Position numbers and translations under genes: made by a program
Source of the DNA: Aphelocoma coerulescens
Lineage: Eukaryota; Chordata; Aves; Passeriformes; Corvidae
Assembly (NCBI RefSeq): GCF_041296385.1
Contig: NW_027184083.1
Span: forward strand, 3,162,001 to 3,226,000
DNA: 64,000 nucleotides
Direction: 5' to 3'
In this document: in pieces, positions 22,502 through 32,342 of the stretch
How the letters are laid out: every line of letters starts with the position of its first letter
How positions within the stretch are numbered: the stretch's first letter is position 1
The notes under the pieces: model-generated
The model's database searches: none
What the model was told of the DNA's origin: nothing
The model's input: the letters and a program-made list of their open reading frames with translations, nothing else

Positions 22502-25096
22502 TGTAGTGGGTTGAACCTGAGTTGATGGACAGTCTTTTAGACTAATGACACTTCTCACAATTTACATATTTAAACCGCATGGAAAGGCGGGAATTTCCTT
22601 TCTTTCCAGCTTGCCTGCTGGAAGGTGGGGGGGGCCTCAGAGCCTCTGGGCCCTGCCAGGCTGGGCCGGGGCCCCTGCCCCCCTCCCCTTTTCCCGACGC
22701 CGCGGCATGGACCCTGGGTCGCTGGGGTGGGGGGGAACTGTCCCAGAGCCGCAGGCAGCTAAAACCAGCCATGGACTGCCACACAGCTACACCCATCCAG
22801 CGCGGCTTCTTGGGACAGGCAGGTCCTTCTCCTCTCCATGTGGAGCCGGCAGAGCCAATGGGAGCTGGCGTAGCCTCCTTTCTGCAGCCAGCTGTCATGG
22901 GTTAGCAAGCTAAGTCTCGGAAGTGATGTTCTCACAAAGGAGTGCTTACAGCTTCCCCCCATGACCTGACAGAGCCTATCAGCTGGCCAGTTTGAATATG
23001 GACAATTCTTTAAGCCACTTAAAGTTGTGACTGCCTCTGTGATACACACTTAAGAATAGATAAACCCACCCACAGCTCTCTCTCTTGTTTCCGGTGCTGG
23101 GACAGGTGGCTGCGGGCCCCGTGCAGGGCCCAGTGGGCCCGGCCCAGGCCCTGCTCGGGCCGGGCCATGGCCATCCTGGAGAGATGGGCCCTGTTCTACC
23201 TGCGGAACCCCCCCCCCCCCCCCCCCAAGTCTTGCTGTGGACAGCCGGAGCGGCTTCCTCTCCCCCCTCTCCACTTCGATAAGCCACATTCCAGCTGCAA
23301 GGCCGAGGTGAGATTAACCCTTTTGCTGTGAAGAGCTGAAAACCTGAGGGAAGAGAAAGAGGAGATGCTTAAAGCTGAAATTCTGTCATGAAGCTATGAT
23401 ATATCAGAGTATCCCATTGTAATTTCATGAAGATATGGGGGGTGGAGTGTTCAGCTCATAAGCAAAAGCACCTGCGCTGAGATGGGCAGATGCTGACGCA
23501 GCTGTAATTTCATGAGAAAATTGGAAAGGGAGAGATGGAAGCGATGAGGACTTTTGCTCCAAATGGGAAAGGAGAAGACCTCAGTTCCTAGAGATGCTCC
23601 CAGAGATAGTCCTAAAGATGAAGATGAGGAAGACCCTTTGCTCCCAGGGAAGGAGAAGGGCCTCTGTTCTTAGAGATGAAATGCTCCCAGAGATGGGTGA
23701 AGAGAACTTTTGTTTCTGAACGGCTCAACCTTAAAATTGTACCCCAAAAACCTTCAAGAGTGGACCCTCGAAAGCAGTTGTGGGAAAAGCTGCAAGTTGG
23801 GGGAAGGTACTCACATGCGAGCAGAGAGACCTCTTCCTAAATGGACTGAACAGAGTTATTTGGAAGTGGGCAGCTGTCTCGTTGTGATAATGTGTTCATA
23901 GCATGAGCAAGAGAGACTCCTCTTCCTAAATGGACTGAACAAGGTTATTATGGAAGTGGTAAACAGACTGAACATCTTAAGGGTTGTCTTTTTACATTGT
24001 CAGTGGGAGAAGGGAAGAAGGTGGGGGGAGGAGAAGAGTTCTGAAGGTGTGGTATAATTTTTTTTTCCTTCTTTTAGGTCTGTTAATAAACTTCTTTATA
24101 TTCTTTCAAAGTTGGTTCCTGCTTTGCATTTCTCCTAATTCTTATCTCACAGAAGATAAACAGTAATGAGTATTTTGGGCCAAACCACTACACCAGCACA
24201 CTTTGTGCTGAACTGAAGAAGACACCATGCAGCCAGCAGCACAAAGGGAGCGAGGCTTTCTCCACCGTAAAGCCTGAACAAGAACACTCTTCCACTTGGC
24301 AGCTTCAGAGTCAGAGAGAAAGAGAAAGTGAGTCACGTGAGACGAAGCTGAAAATGGCGATGGGAAAAAAGAGGGCGGTGCCGTGTTTCTCGCGCGTAGC
24401 TTAAAAAACTTCTTGCATGCCGTGGTAAGAAACTGTAATATCACAAACTGTTTGTCTCCTTAATCCATTTGAAGTACATGGGGTGAGAGAATTCATGTGT
24501 GGCCTGTGAAGATTGTGAAGAGTGCCTATGCCAGGCTATATAGAAGCATTGAAAAGCTTTTTAGAGACTTGTGGTGAAGAGAGCCTTTGTGTGCAAGCCA
24601 AAATATCTCGTTCTTAAAAAGATTAATAACCCCATGTGATAGCCTATGTTTTGCAGTGTGAAGGAACTGTGAGATTTTTCATGGGAGAGATGTTTTACAC
24701 CACAGCAGATTGTTTCTTTCCTGGAGGGTCTGCTATTGGTGGCAGTTTGGGAATCAAGGGAAGCAGAAGAAAACCCTTTTTTCCTTAAGCACAAGAGAGA
24801 CACTGCAACACTGACTAACATCCCATGTTCTGTTACCCTTTGTGTAAGTTGGGTAAAAGGAGGAGAGTGCTGGAAAGGGGGAGGGGGGTTTGCTTTAATT
24901 TCTTGTCATTTCTTTTTACTTTTAATTCTATTAGTAATAAAACTCTTTCATTGTTCTGCAACTGTTTAAGGTTTGTGCCTGCTTTGCTTTCTCCTACTTC
25001 TTATCTCACAGAAGGAAAATAAGTAATAGATATTTTGAACCAAACCACTACCCTTAATTGGTGTTTCTGCCTGGTTTACAAACTGAACCCACTACA
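22502..25096 (+). mobile_element. LTR family C, copy 3: solo LTR in env, itself interrupted
   Basis: Starts TGTAGTGGGTTGAACC and ends TGAACCCACTACA, flanked by ATAGG on both sides (22497-22501 and 25097-25101), a 5-bp target duplication. Without the nested element it is about 1290 bp, the same as copy 1. It inserted into the env tail of the minus-strand provirus, in the opposite orientation. It has AATAAAACTC near 24936. Confidence 0.9.
22893..24192 (+). mobile_element. Nested solo LTR inside family-C copy 3
   Basis: 1300 bp, starting TGTCATGGGTTAGC and ending AAACCACTACA, flanked by CCAGC on both sides (22888-22892 and 24193-24197). The uninterrupted family-C copy 1 has the same site once, near 18137, confirming the insertion. 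AATAAACTTC lies near 24086 and a C-run at about 23209-23226. Its last 100 bp resemble the 3' end of family C, so the two are related families. Confidence 0.9.
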
Positions 25097-26157
25097 ATAG
25101 GCACTTCTTAAGGCAAGCAAACAAACTTAAAACCATAAAAATTATTAGAATGACTCACAGTCCAGCTTTGACTAAGGATTTCACCCATCCTTCAAGTCCC
25201 CATTGTCCAAAAAGGTTTCCGAGCCAATCCGCGTCTCCTTCTATCTTTAGTTCTTTAATTTGGTCCTTCATTTTCTGTATTGTCATGTGGATGCTCTGGC
25301 TGTAAGATAATAGGTTGAGATGACAGGTTAAAACAGCACAGACCTTTAAATTCCTTACAGCCATGTCCATGGGCCAATAAAAGAAAATCAATTGCTGCTC
25401 TGTTTTGCAGCATTGCATGCCTGGTGGTTTCTTCATCCTCAAGTAGTTGAGAGTGGGCACTCGATGTTAGGTTAGCATGCTTTCTGAGCCAGCACTCAAG
25501 GTGAGTAATTTGGCCCAGGGCCTTTGCTGCTGCTACCCAAGGCAGGAAAAGTGATGCAGCGACCCTTTTGGACTTTGAGCAATTAACAATTTCACTATTA
25601 CAGTTTGAGTCTAATTGCTGTATTCCTCTCTTTTGGCGGGCCAATTGAGTATGGTTTTTCCAATATAAAATTTGGGTCTTGTTGGGTGCTAGTACAGAAA
25701 GCCTGCTGAGAGTGCACGGTCCTCCCCGGAACTGGGATGGGATTCCGGACCACACCTGATTCCCGCAAATCAGGAACATACCCCTAGGAAGGGCTTTGGG
25801 ATACATGGGTGACGCAGCTGGGATGAGGTGCTCGTCTCTGCACCAATTGTTGATGGAATAAATTTTTTCAAGAGGTGTCATGTCTTTAATATAACTCCAT
25901 TTCTGGTGTTCTGACCAGGATAACGCCACTCCATTCAGGCTGAAGAAAAACCTGATGCAGTGGGTAGCTGGGGAGGACTCCAGTAGTTCCAATTCCTGGG
26001 GTTCCTCTGGTGATGTCGCCAGCATGTTCATCCATTTATCCCACACGTCCACTGGGTAGGGTACCCGACCTGAGAAGGGCGGTTCATCCTCACAGAGAGG
26101 GATCTCCACCAGGCATGACCAAAGTGGGTCATTGACGCTGCCCATAGACAGGGACAT

Positions 26158-26637
26158 ATGGTCTTGCTAGAGTCCTTTCACCAACGTGACCCGCACATTG
26201 GCCTTTGGCTGCGGGACAATCCACACGACGACCCCTGATGGTAACAGGAGACCAGGAGAAAGCGGAGGTAAGCAGTTACGGACGTGGTGGTAAGTAAGGT
26301 ATGGGTAGTCCTTTTTCTGTGGGATTTTAAGCAAAAATTATTAAAAGATGGTCCTTCATTATTTTTTCTTTTTCCCCTCTCGTGCCCCCCCCCCCCATCC
26401 TTTTTTCTTTATATTCATAAGGTAGGTAACACACGAGTAAGGGGGTTGTGGGGTAGGGAAACACATGAGGGTAACATATAAGGGGTTTTGGGGTTTCAGG
26501 TTTTGGGGAACAGCCTGGAGGTGGCACAATTGGATGTTCACGTGGCCAGTATCTTATGTTGACGTCTTCTCCATGCGGCACTTGTTTTCTTGTCTGGAGT
26601 TTCCTTGTCACAGTCTGGGGTGTTGTCTTTTGTCTCC
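26158..26637 (-). other. Degenerate pol-env junction of the minus-strand provirus
   Basis: Between the end of the longest pol frame and the env ATG. A 74-codon minus frame (26762-26538) and a 94-codon frame (26611-26327) continue the end of integrase and then become unrecognisable. C- and T-rich tracts at 26370-26410. No splice site can be assigned with confidence. Confidence 0.4.
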
Positions 26638-28259
26638 TCAGGAGCTGTCACCAATAGTCCAAGGTAGGGCTTTACGTTCTTTCCTGGTATCCACTTGGGT
26701 CCTGAAGGTGTGGAAACACAGGGGTATCCCCTCCCCCATACAATTAGTGGGAAAGGGACCAAAATTTAATGGCTTTCTGGATCTTTGATCAACAATGGCA
26801 GTTGTTCCTTTCATTTGGCTTGGGTCGAATTGGTGAAATGCCAGAATACGGGGGAGGGTTGGCTCCGAGAACAAATTGTTCAAGAAATTTATTGTAAAAA
26901 GGGCCTTACAGAGTCTCACAATGGGAGAATTGACCTCTGACCCTCCCCGCTGTTGGTCAAGGACCCTCTTGATAGTTTGATGGGCCCTCTCAACTGTAGA
27001 TTGACCTGTGGGGGAGTGGGGAATGCCTGTGGTATGTTGAATACCCCACAAACAAAAAAATTCCTGAAGTTTGTTAGAGATGTAAGCCGGACCATTATTG
27101 GTCTTTATTTCTGCTGGAACGCCCAGGGTAGAAAAAGCAAGGAGAAAATGTTTCATAACATCTCTTGTCTTTTCTCCTGCATGGGCAGATGTGAACACAG
27201 CTCTGGAAAATGTATCAACGGAGATGTGTACATATTTTAATCTTCCAAATTGGGGGACATGGGTTACATCTGTCTGCCATATTTCACAGCTACCTAGGCC
27301 ATGGGGGTTAACCCCAGAACCCAATGATGGCACCTGGTAGCTTTGGCAGTTGGGGCAGGTCGCCACAATTGCCCTTGCCTGGTCTCTAGGCAGTTTAAAC
27401 ATTCTCATAAGGGCTGGAATGTTTTCATGGTAAAACTGATGGCTCAATTTCGCTTGAGCGAATGTATCTGGTAAGTTGGGAACTTGTACTGGCATTGCAA
27501 GAACGTCTGCCCTCCGATTCCCTTCGGCAGTTAGCCCTGGGAGATCGGTGTGTGACCTCACATGCATCACGTGGAATGGATGCTTTCGGCGGGAGAGTAG
27601 AAAAACAAGCTTTGAAAGCAAGCTATACAATTTAGGGTTGGACACCTCCTTTAACAAAGAGTGTTTGGCTCTGGCAATTATTCCGGCTACATAAGCTGAA
27701 TCTGTCACCAAATTAATAGGTTCCTCGAACCTCCCAAAAACTCTAACCATGGCTGCCAACTCTGCAATCTGTGGGGAACCTTCCACCACCTGGATGTCAG
27801 ACTCCCACATCTGCATCCTGTGATCCTTCAAGTCATGACAGACTTGTGGGATCCTCCTGAGCCATCCATAAAGAGTGTTAGAGCTTTGAGAGGGGTCCAA
27901 CTTTGAAGTTCCTTTGGTGCCAAATGAAAGGCCGAATTGAACAATTTATGTTTTGGATTGTGAATTGAGACTTTGCCTGGGTAGCTGTCCAGAGTAAACT
28001 GGAGGCGTTCATTCATCTGGAGCAAGTGCTCCAGGACACCAGTTGTCAATGGCAAATAAATTCAGGAGAAATCACACCCCGCAAGGGTACAGAGGCGTGC
28101 TCTGGCCTTCATAATCAGTTGGGCCATAAGTTCCTGTGGCGTGGTTATAGTTTTGAATGGCTGATGCGACAAGAAGATCCACTCTATTATAAGAAGAGGG
28201 TCTTTTTGTGCTGCGTCCCATTGAAAAATCATCCCATGTAACTTGGGCAACTTACTCAA
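26638..28259 (-). pseudogene. pol: pol 3' half (RNase H and integrase) of minus-strand provirus
   Basis: Three minus-strand frames cover the region. 28259-28062 is the RT connection (DPLLIIEWIFLSH). 28055-27828 ends with the first RNase H block (LTLFMDGSGG). 27900-26638 is a 420-codon frame with the RNase H motifs EGSPQIAELAA, NLVTDSAYVAG and GNRRADVLA, the integrase zinc-binding HHCC (HQFYHEN, then CPNC) and the catalytic core. In the core the first Asp is kept (WQTDVTHV) and the Glu is kept (STVERAHQ), but the second Asp position reads IKTNNGPAY (27082-27108), so the DDE triad is broken. Frameshifts separate the frames. The domain order and wording closely parallel the pol of the array at 31212 onward, so the two are relatives. 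Confidence 0.9.
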
Positions 28260-28355
28260 AATGATGAAACTAAAGGGACTGGTCCAATGGACCTGGTGAG
28301 AAGACAGGGCAAGCTGTACCTTTTCAATGGACTCTTGGGCCTCCTTAGTGATGAC

Positions 28356-29102
28356 TCAGGGTGAGTCCAGGTCCTCGCAGCCTTCCAGGAGGTTAAACAC
28401 TGGCACCAGGTCTTCTGTCATGAGTCCCAGCAGAGGACAAACCCAGCTGATAGAGCCACACAGCTGGTGCAAGTCCCAGAGGGTCTTTGGGTCATCTCTG
28501 ATGGTAAGCTGCTGGGGCACAACAGTCCGTTCACTGATGCGGAGTCCCAGGTAAGTCCACGGGCAGATATGTTGAATCTTTTCCTGCTGTATTTTGAACC
28601 CTGCCTTTTCGATGGCCTGAATAGTTTTTTCTAAAGTCAAGTAAGTATCATCCGGTGCACAGATTAATACCTCATCCATATAGTGGAGGATAATAGATCT
28701 CGAGAAGTCCTTGCGGACAGGGGACAAGACACGGGCAACGTACCATTGGCAAATTGTGGGCAAGTTCATTCCCTGGGGAAGGACTCCCCAGTGGTACCTG
28801 CGCAACAGGGATTGATGGTTGAGGACAGAGAAGGCAAACCTGGGGGCATCACAGGGGTGTAAGGGTATATTGAAAAAACAATCTTTGATGTCTAGGATGG
28901 TGAGCTTCCATTGTAGGGGGAACATAGAGGGCAAGGGAAAACCCGGTTGCAGGGGACCCATATCCTCGGTGACCTCGTGAATTCGCCGGAGGTCATGGAG
29001 GAGCCTCCACCTGTCTTTGCCTGGCTTTTTCAAAACAAAGATGGGGGAGGCCCAAGGGCTATTGGTGGGGACTATATGGCCCTTGGAAAGCTGCTCCACC
29101 AC
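28356..29102 (-). pseudogene. pol: Reverse transcriptase of minus-strand provirus
   Basis: A 248-codon minus frame with the RT fingers and palm: VVEQLSKGHIV, FVLKKPGKDRWRLLHDLR, DIKDCFFNIPLHP, VLPQGM and the catalytic block, which reads YMDE (28682-28671) rather than YMDD. It continues to CGSISWVCPLLGL. The upstream end is cut by a stop, and the join to the next block (28259) needs a frame change. Loss of the second catalytic Asp and the breaks make it inactive. Confidence 0.9.
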
Positions 29103-29438
29103 AAGGAACTTGAGAGCACGTAATTTCTCTGCTGACTGGGACTACTGGTCCACCCAGATCACTTTATCTGTCTTCCAGGTAAGCGGTGGGGTGGCATGCT
29201 CCACAGTGGCCCCTGCTAAAAATCCCGTGGTGATAGGATTTCCAGCTGAGTCCCCCATTGGGATAGAAGGTCCCTGCCCCAGAGTGTAAAGCCTGAGTCA
29301 ATTACAAATGTGTCATGGTTGGACTGTGGCTACATGACCATCGGGGCCTTCTACCACGATGTTATTGGCACTCCTTATGGAAGTCGCTGTTCCCCCTATA
29401 CCCGTGATCCTCCTGTTCACTGGTTTGACCGTCCACTT

Positions 29439-29867
29439 TCAAGGCCATTCAGCTTGAGAAATGATAGTCACATCTGCCCCTGTGTCTACCATTCCCGTCA
29501 AGTAAACAGCGAACTTTCCGTTGTGCAGTTTACAATGTATCATTGGTTTGTCCCTGCCCACGATTTCTGCCCACCATATGGACGGCGTTCTGTGGCACTG
29601 TGGGAATTCTTGGAGGAGTAGATTGGCCTGTGCAACAGGTGTCCCTTTGTTCAAGAACCATGGTAGGTTGTTACAGAAAACAGTGACAGTAATTGTACCG
29701 TTTATGTTCACAGTCTGAACCTCAGGAAGGATAAAAAGTTCAGGTGGTCCACACACAGGATCTCCCCTGATTAGAATGTCTGTAGTCCTGTCCAAAAATC
29801 CAATCTGTCCCACAGTGATCGTGCATGGTATATTGTCCTCAAAGTGAAAAGAAAGGTCACTCACCAA
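29439..29867 (-). pseudogene. pro: Protease region (pro) of minus-strand provirus
   Basis: A 142-codon minus frame. The first about 100 residues look like a degenerate dUTPase-type domain, ending with a LNKGTPVAQANLL block that resembles the last dUTPase motif. It then enters the aspartic protease with MVDTGADVTII (active-site DTG) and stops at QAEWP. The flap and C-terminal half lie out of frame in 29102-29439. This order is typical of betaretroviruses. The array elements have the same order. Confidence 0.75.
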
Positions 29868-29980
29868 AAGATGATGAGTCTCTGCTCGCTTACAGTTCTG
29901 AGGTCCGTCCTTCAGGCTGGGAGCATGGTGGAGGGAAATGGCTCGATGCTTGGTGTCCTCACGCAGGACTGTTCTGCACT

Positions 29981-30960
29981 CTAATGTTCGTTTCTCGAAT
30001 GTCTTTGGTGGTGGTGTTTGTATGTGGGACAGTCTGGGGGGACAGACTTGGTATCCTTGTTAGTATCTTTTGGTTCGGGGCAATTTTTAACCAGATGTTT
30101 AAAGCTTCCACAATTGAAGCATCTTGGCTTCTCTTTTCTGTACCTTATTTGAAACTGCCAGTGCTTCCACCACCCCTTTTGAGACCGCCTGGGCAATAGT
30201 CACCTCAGGGGAGGTCAATTTGGTGCAGGCCTTGACCATTTGTATTACTATCCCATCGACTCTGTGGGTTCTTTGCCGGAGCACGAGGTGTAGTGATCTC
30301 TAAAAAGCGTCTCCAGAGCAAAGCCATTCAGCAAGATCAGCTATATACACTCACACACACTTGCACGCACAAATGCACGGATAGCTTCAGTAATATAAGT
30401 CAGCGGCAAAGAGACGGCAAGGGTTCTTGCGTGGATTTCCACAGAAGCAGTTTATTGCTACTACACTGTGAAGAGTTCCAGAGGCAAAGACCCAGAACAT
30501 GGGAGAACTCAGGCATAAGTACAGGGATGTGGCTAGCACCAGGAGCCAACTGGGGAAGCAGAACTGGGGTAGATTACCATAATCGAACATAGCATTCTGG
30601 GAGAGGCTTCTTTTCCTCACCATGACTGTGACAGAACTATCTGGTACTAGGGACTGTCTTATCAAGAATTCTCTCTGTCCCTTGTACCACAGGCCAACTG
30701 GTCACCACACATTTGGTCAAGGGTAAGAGCCGGATCCAATGGAAGAGCCCGGAGGATTTTTTTACAACTCTCATTGGCATTTGCCATGGCCAATACACAC
30801 AACAACTCTTTATGGACTTCCAAATTCTCAACTTGCTTTTCGACTGGCTCCTTAAGTATGGTGATGAATTTTATAAACGACTCATCTGTTGAGCTTTTGA
30901 CGGGGTGCCCTTCCTTCTCGGACCAGGGTAAGAGGGAAGAGGAGGCTGCTGTTCTGCTAA
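29981..30960 (-). pseudogene. gag: gag 3' part (capsid, nucleocapsid) of minus-strand provirus, split by a solo LTR
   Basis: On the minus strand, 30940-30720 reads as capsid C-terminus including the major homology region (STDESFIKF) and the MANANESCK ... LPLDP block that also occurs in the array gag. A solo LTR (30289-30709) interrupts it. 30284-30099 and 30196-29981 then hold the rest in two frames, the second with one zinc knuckle (CFNCGSFKHLVKNC). Matrix and the start of gag are missing, and so is the 5' LTR: the sequence becomes unrecognisable at about 30960. Confidence 0.8.
30289..30709 (-). mobile_element. Solo LTR inserted in gag of minus-strand provirus
   Basis: On the minus strand it runs from TGTGGTGACC (30709) to GATCACTACA (30289), so the ends are 10-bp imperfect inverted repeats. 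AATAAACTGC lies at about 30455 (minus) and TATATAGC near the 3' end. Gag similarity stops on both sides. No clear target duplication (CGAGG versus CATTT), so a small deletion may have gone with it. Confidence 0.65.
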
Positions 30961-31211
30961 GTTCTTTTTTTCATAGTCTCATATCATTCTCGAAGGCAGA
31001 GTCTGAAGGGGGTTACATGATAAAGCCAAGCAGCAACAGCAAACAGCAGGCAAAACAAGCTTCTTCTTCTTCTATATGCTCTATATGCTCTCTATGCTCT
31101 ATATTTTTTCTTACAGAAGTGTGGATTATATTTGTTAACTGACCAATAAGATTGACACACGATTCTAGTTTTTCTTTTCTTAACCTATTCTGGTCTAATT
31201 CTAACAGTCAT
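30961..31211. other. Unrecognised left flank of the array
   Basis: 250 bp with short CTT/CTATATGCT tandem repetition (31062-31100) and no gag similarity I can see. The last bases before the first array LTR are AGTCAT (31206-31211), the expected left copy of an array target duplication. Confidence 0.4.
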
Positions 31212-31818
31212 TGTGGGAGTGTGTTTGTTTAGTTCAGTCCAGGTCTCCCCTCTATGTTCCTTAAGTTTGGTGTACCCCAGTTGGCGCCCCCCGTATTTTA
31301 TTAAAATCACCCTATATGACAGTTTTGTCTCCTCCCAGGACCCTGTCTGTCACTCTGGCACCCCTCCCAGGCTTCTGGAAAGTTCTAGCCAGGGGGCCAG
31401 GTGACTGGTCCTGGGAAAGAAGTCCCTCCCTTCCCCTGTTACAGTTGGTTCCCTTATGTGTCCCTCGTTCTGTTTGCCGCACCCTTCTCTTCCCTGGTTG
31501 GTTACTCTGTACTCCCCCGCCTTGTCTCCCCCCCACCCCCCATAAAATCCCCTGCACGAGATCGGCAGGTGCGCTGAGTTGGGCACCCCCTGGTGGTTGA
31601 GGTCCCCCCCGTTCGGAGGACCAATAAACTTTCTGGATTTAACCCAACTCTGAGCCTGCCTCCTTTCCTCCACCGTCTGCCTTTATTGCCGCGGTCCCTT
31701 GGAAGGACCCACGAGCCAGACCTCTGATCCCTCCGATATCAGAGGCTGGCCCCCGCAGCCTGCTGTGTCCCGAGCTGACCGGGCTGAGAGGGAACTGTTC
31801 CTAGGGGACACAAAGGCA
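31212..31818 (+). mobile_element. Array LTR 1
   Basis: Starts TGTGGGAGTG. The end is set at the CA three bases before the first primer-binding-like site (ACACAAAGGCA), or six bases earlier at GGGACACA, which would give TGTG...CACA ends. The U3 has a C-rich tract (C7-A-C6, 31527-31540) directly before a CATAAAAT TATA-like box (31541-31548). AATAAA is at 31623-31628, so R is roughly 31570-31645. U5 holds a long hairpin (31716-31749) with paired CCTCTGAT/ATCAGAGG and a further CCAG/CTGG. This LTR differs from LTRs 2-4 in having an A inside the C-tract. Confidence 0.85.
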
Positions 31819-31821
31819 GCT

Positions 31822-31909
31822 TGGCGCCCAAGCGTGGGGCTTCCCGTTCCATCGGACCCCACGGAAGGGGCGTCCTCGGCAAAGGCAGCTTGGCGCCCGG
31901 GCATGGGGC
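31822..31909 (+). promoter_or_regulatory. Duplicated primer-binding-site-like sequence, unit 1
   Basis: 31822 reads TGGCGCCCAAGCGTGGGGC. The tRNA-Lys1,2 primer site of betaretroviruses is the same except that it lacks one G after CAA. A second version, TGGCGCCCGGGCATGGGGC, starts at 31891. Both lie in a 69-bp direct repeat (AAAGGCAGCTTGGCGCCC ... CGGACCCCACGGAAGGG, starting 31812 and 31881). The site nearer the LTR is the likely primer site; the second contains an ATG (31903) that opens a 62-codon upstream frame ending at 32091. Confidence 0.75.
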
Positions 31910-32104
31910 CCCGCTTCCGTCGGACCCCACGGAAGGGACTGATTGTTTCCGCAAGTGCGTCATCGGGACGTCAAGCTACCCCAGCTGCAGCACGCTCCGT
32001 TTTAGTGAGCTGCGCTCCTGGGGGTGAGGACGGTAGCTTCGCCGTGCCTGCGAAGTCGTTCTCGGCGGAGGAACCGGCCGCCTGGAGCTAACCTGGACTC
32101 CAGT

Positions 32105-32342
32105 CAGGTAAGTATTTTTCCCCGGGGGGGGAAAAACTTGCCTCAAAGCCGGTAAAGGCTTTCGGAGGGACCAGTGTCCCCGGCTCTTGAAGAGCCGAAC
32201 GCAAGACGGTCCCCGGCTCTCGAAGAGCCGAACGTAGGCTGCGCAGCCCCGGAACAAGCGCGGTTAGCTTGTCTCCGGTTGGTTTTTGGGAAAACCGGCC
32301 TTCCAGGCTTGAAGTTTAGCTCCAGACGCTGTGCTGTTGGCT
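32105..32342 (+). promoter_or_regulatory. Major splice donor and leader hairpins, unit 1
   Basis: CAG|GTAAGT with the exon end at 32107 is a consensus donor. Downstream and before the gag ATG lie two near-identical hairpins, CGGCTCT-TGA-AGAGCCG (32181-32197) and CGGCTCT-CGA-AGAGCCG (32214-32230), 33 bp apart. They are present only in unspliced RNA, as expected of a packaging or dimer-linkage signal (inference). Confidence 0.65.

Larger units (their letters stand above)
22357..26157 (-). pseudogene. env: env of minus-strand provirus, frameshifted and split by an LTR
   Basis: Surface/transmembrane glycoprotein remnant. The ATG-led 300-codon frame (26157-25255) holds part of the surface subunit, a furin-type RQKR site (25624-25638) and the transmembrane subunit up to an LQNR heptad region and a CX6CC motif (25333-25359). 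These mark it as a gamma/alpha-type env with a covalent SU-TM link. A frameshift near 25280 moves the rest of the TM ectodomain into another frame, an in-frame TGA precedes the membrane span (about 25155), and the cytoplasmic tail is cut by the family-C LTR 22502-25096. The tail then continues to a stop at 22357. SU is short compared with complete env genes. Not functional. Confidence 0.8.

Noticed and set aside
23050..23289. Glycine/proline-rich frames on both strands
   Set aside because: GC-rich part of the nested solo LTR with a C-run; no coding signal.
30387..30665. 92-codon minus frame with hydrophobic stretch
   Set aside because: Lies inside the solo LTR 30289-30709, which has its own termini and AATAAA; the hydrophobic run is chance.
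31699..32091. 130-codon open frame in the array leader, repeated in each unit
   Set aside because: It opens with TTG inside U5 and spans the duplicated primer-site region. Only the 62 codons after the ATG at 31903 could be translated, as an upstream ORF; no domain is recognisable.
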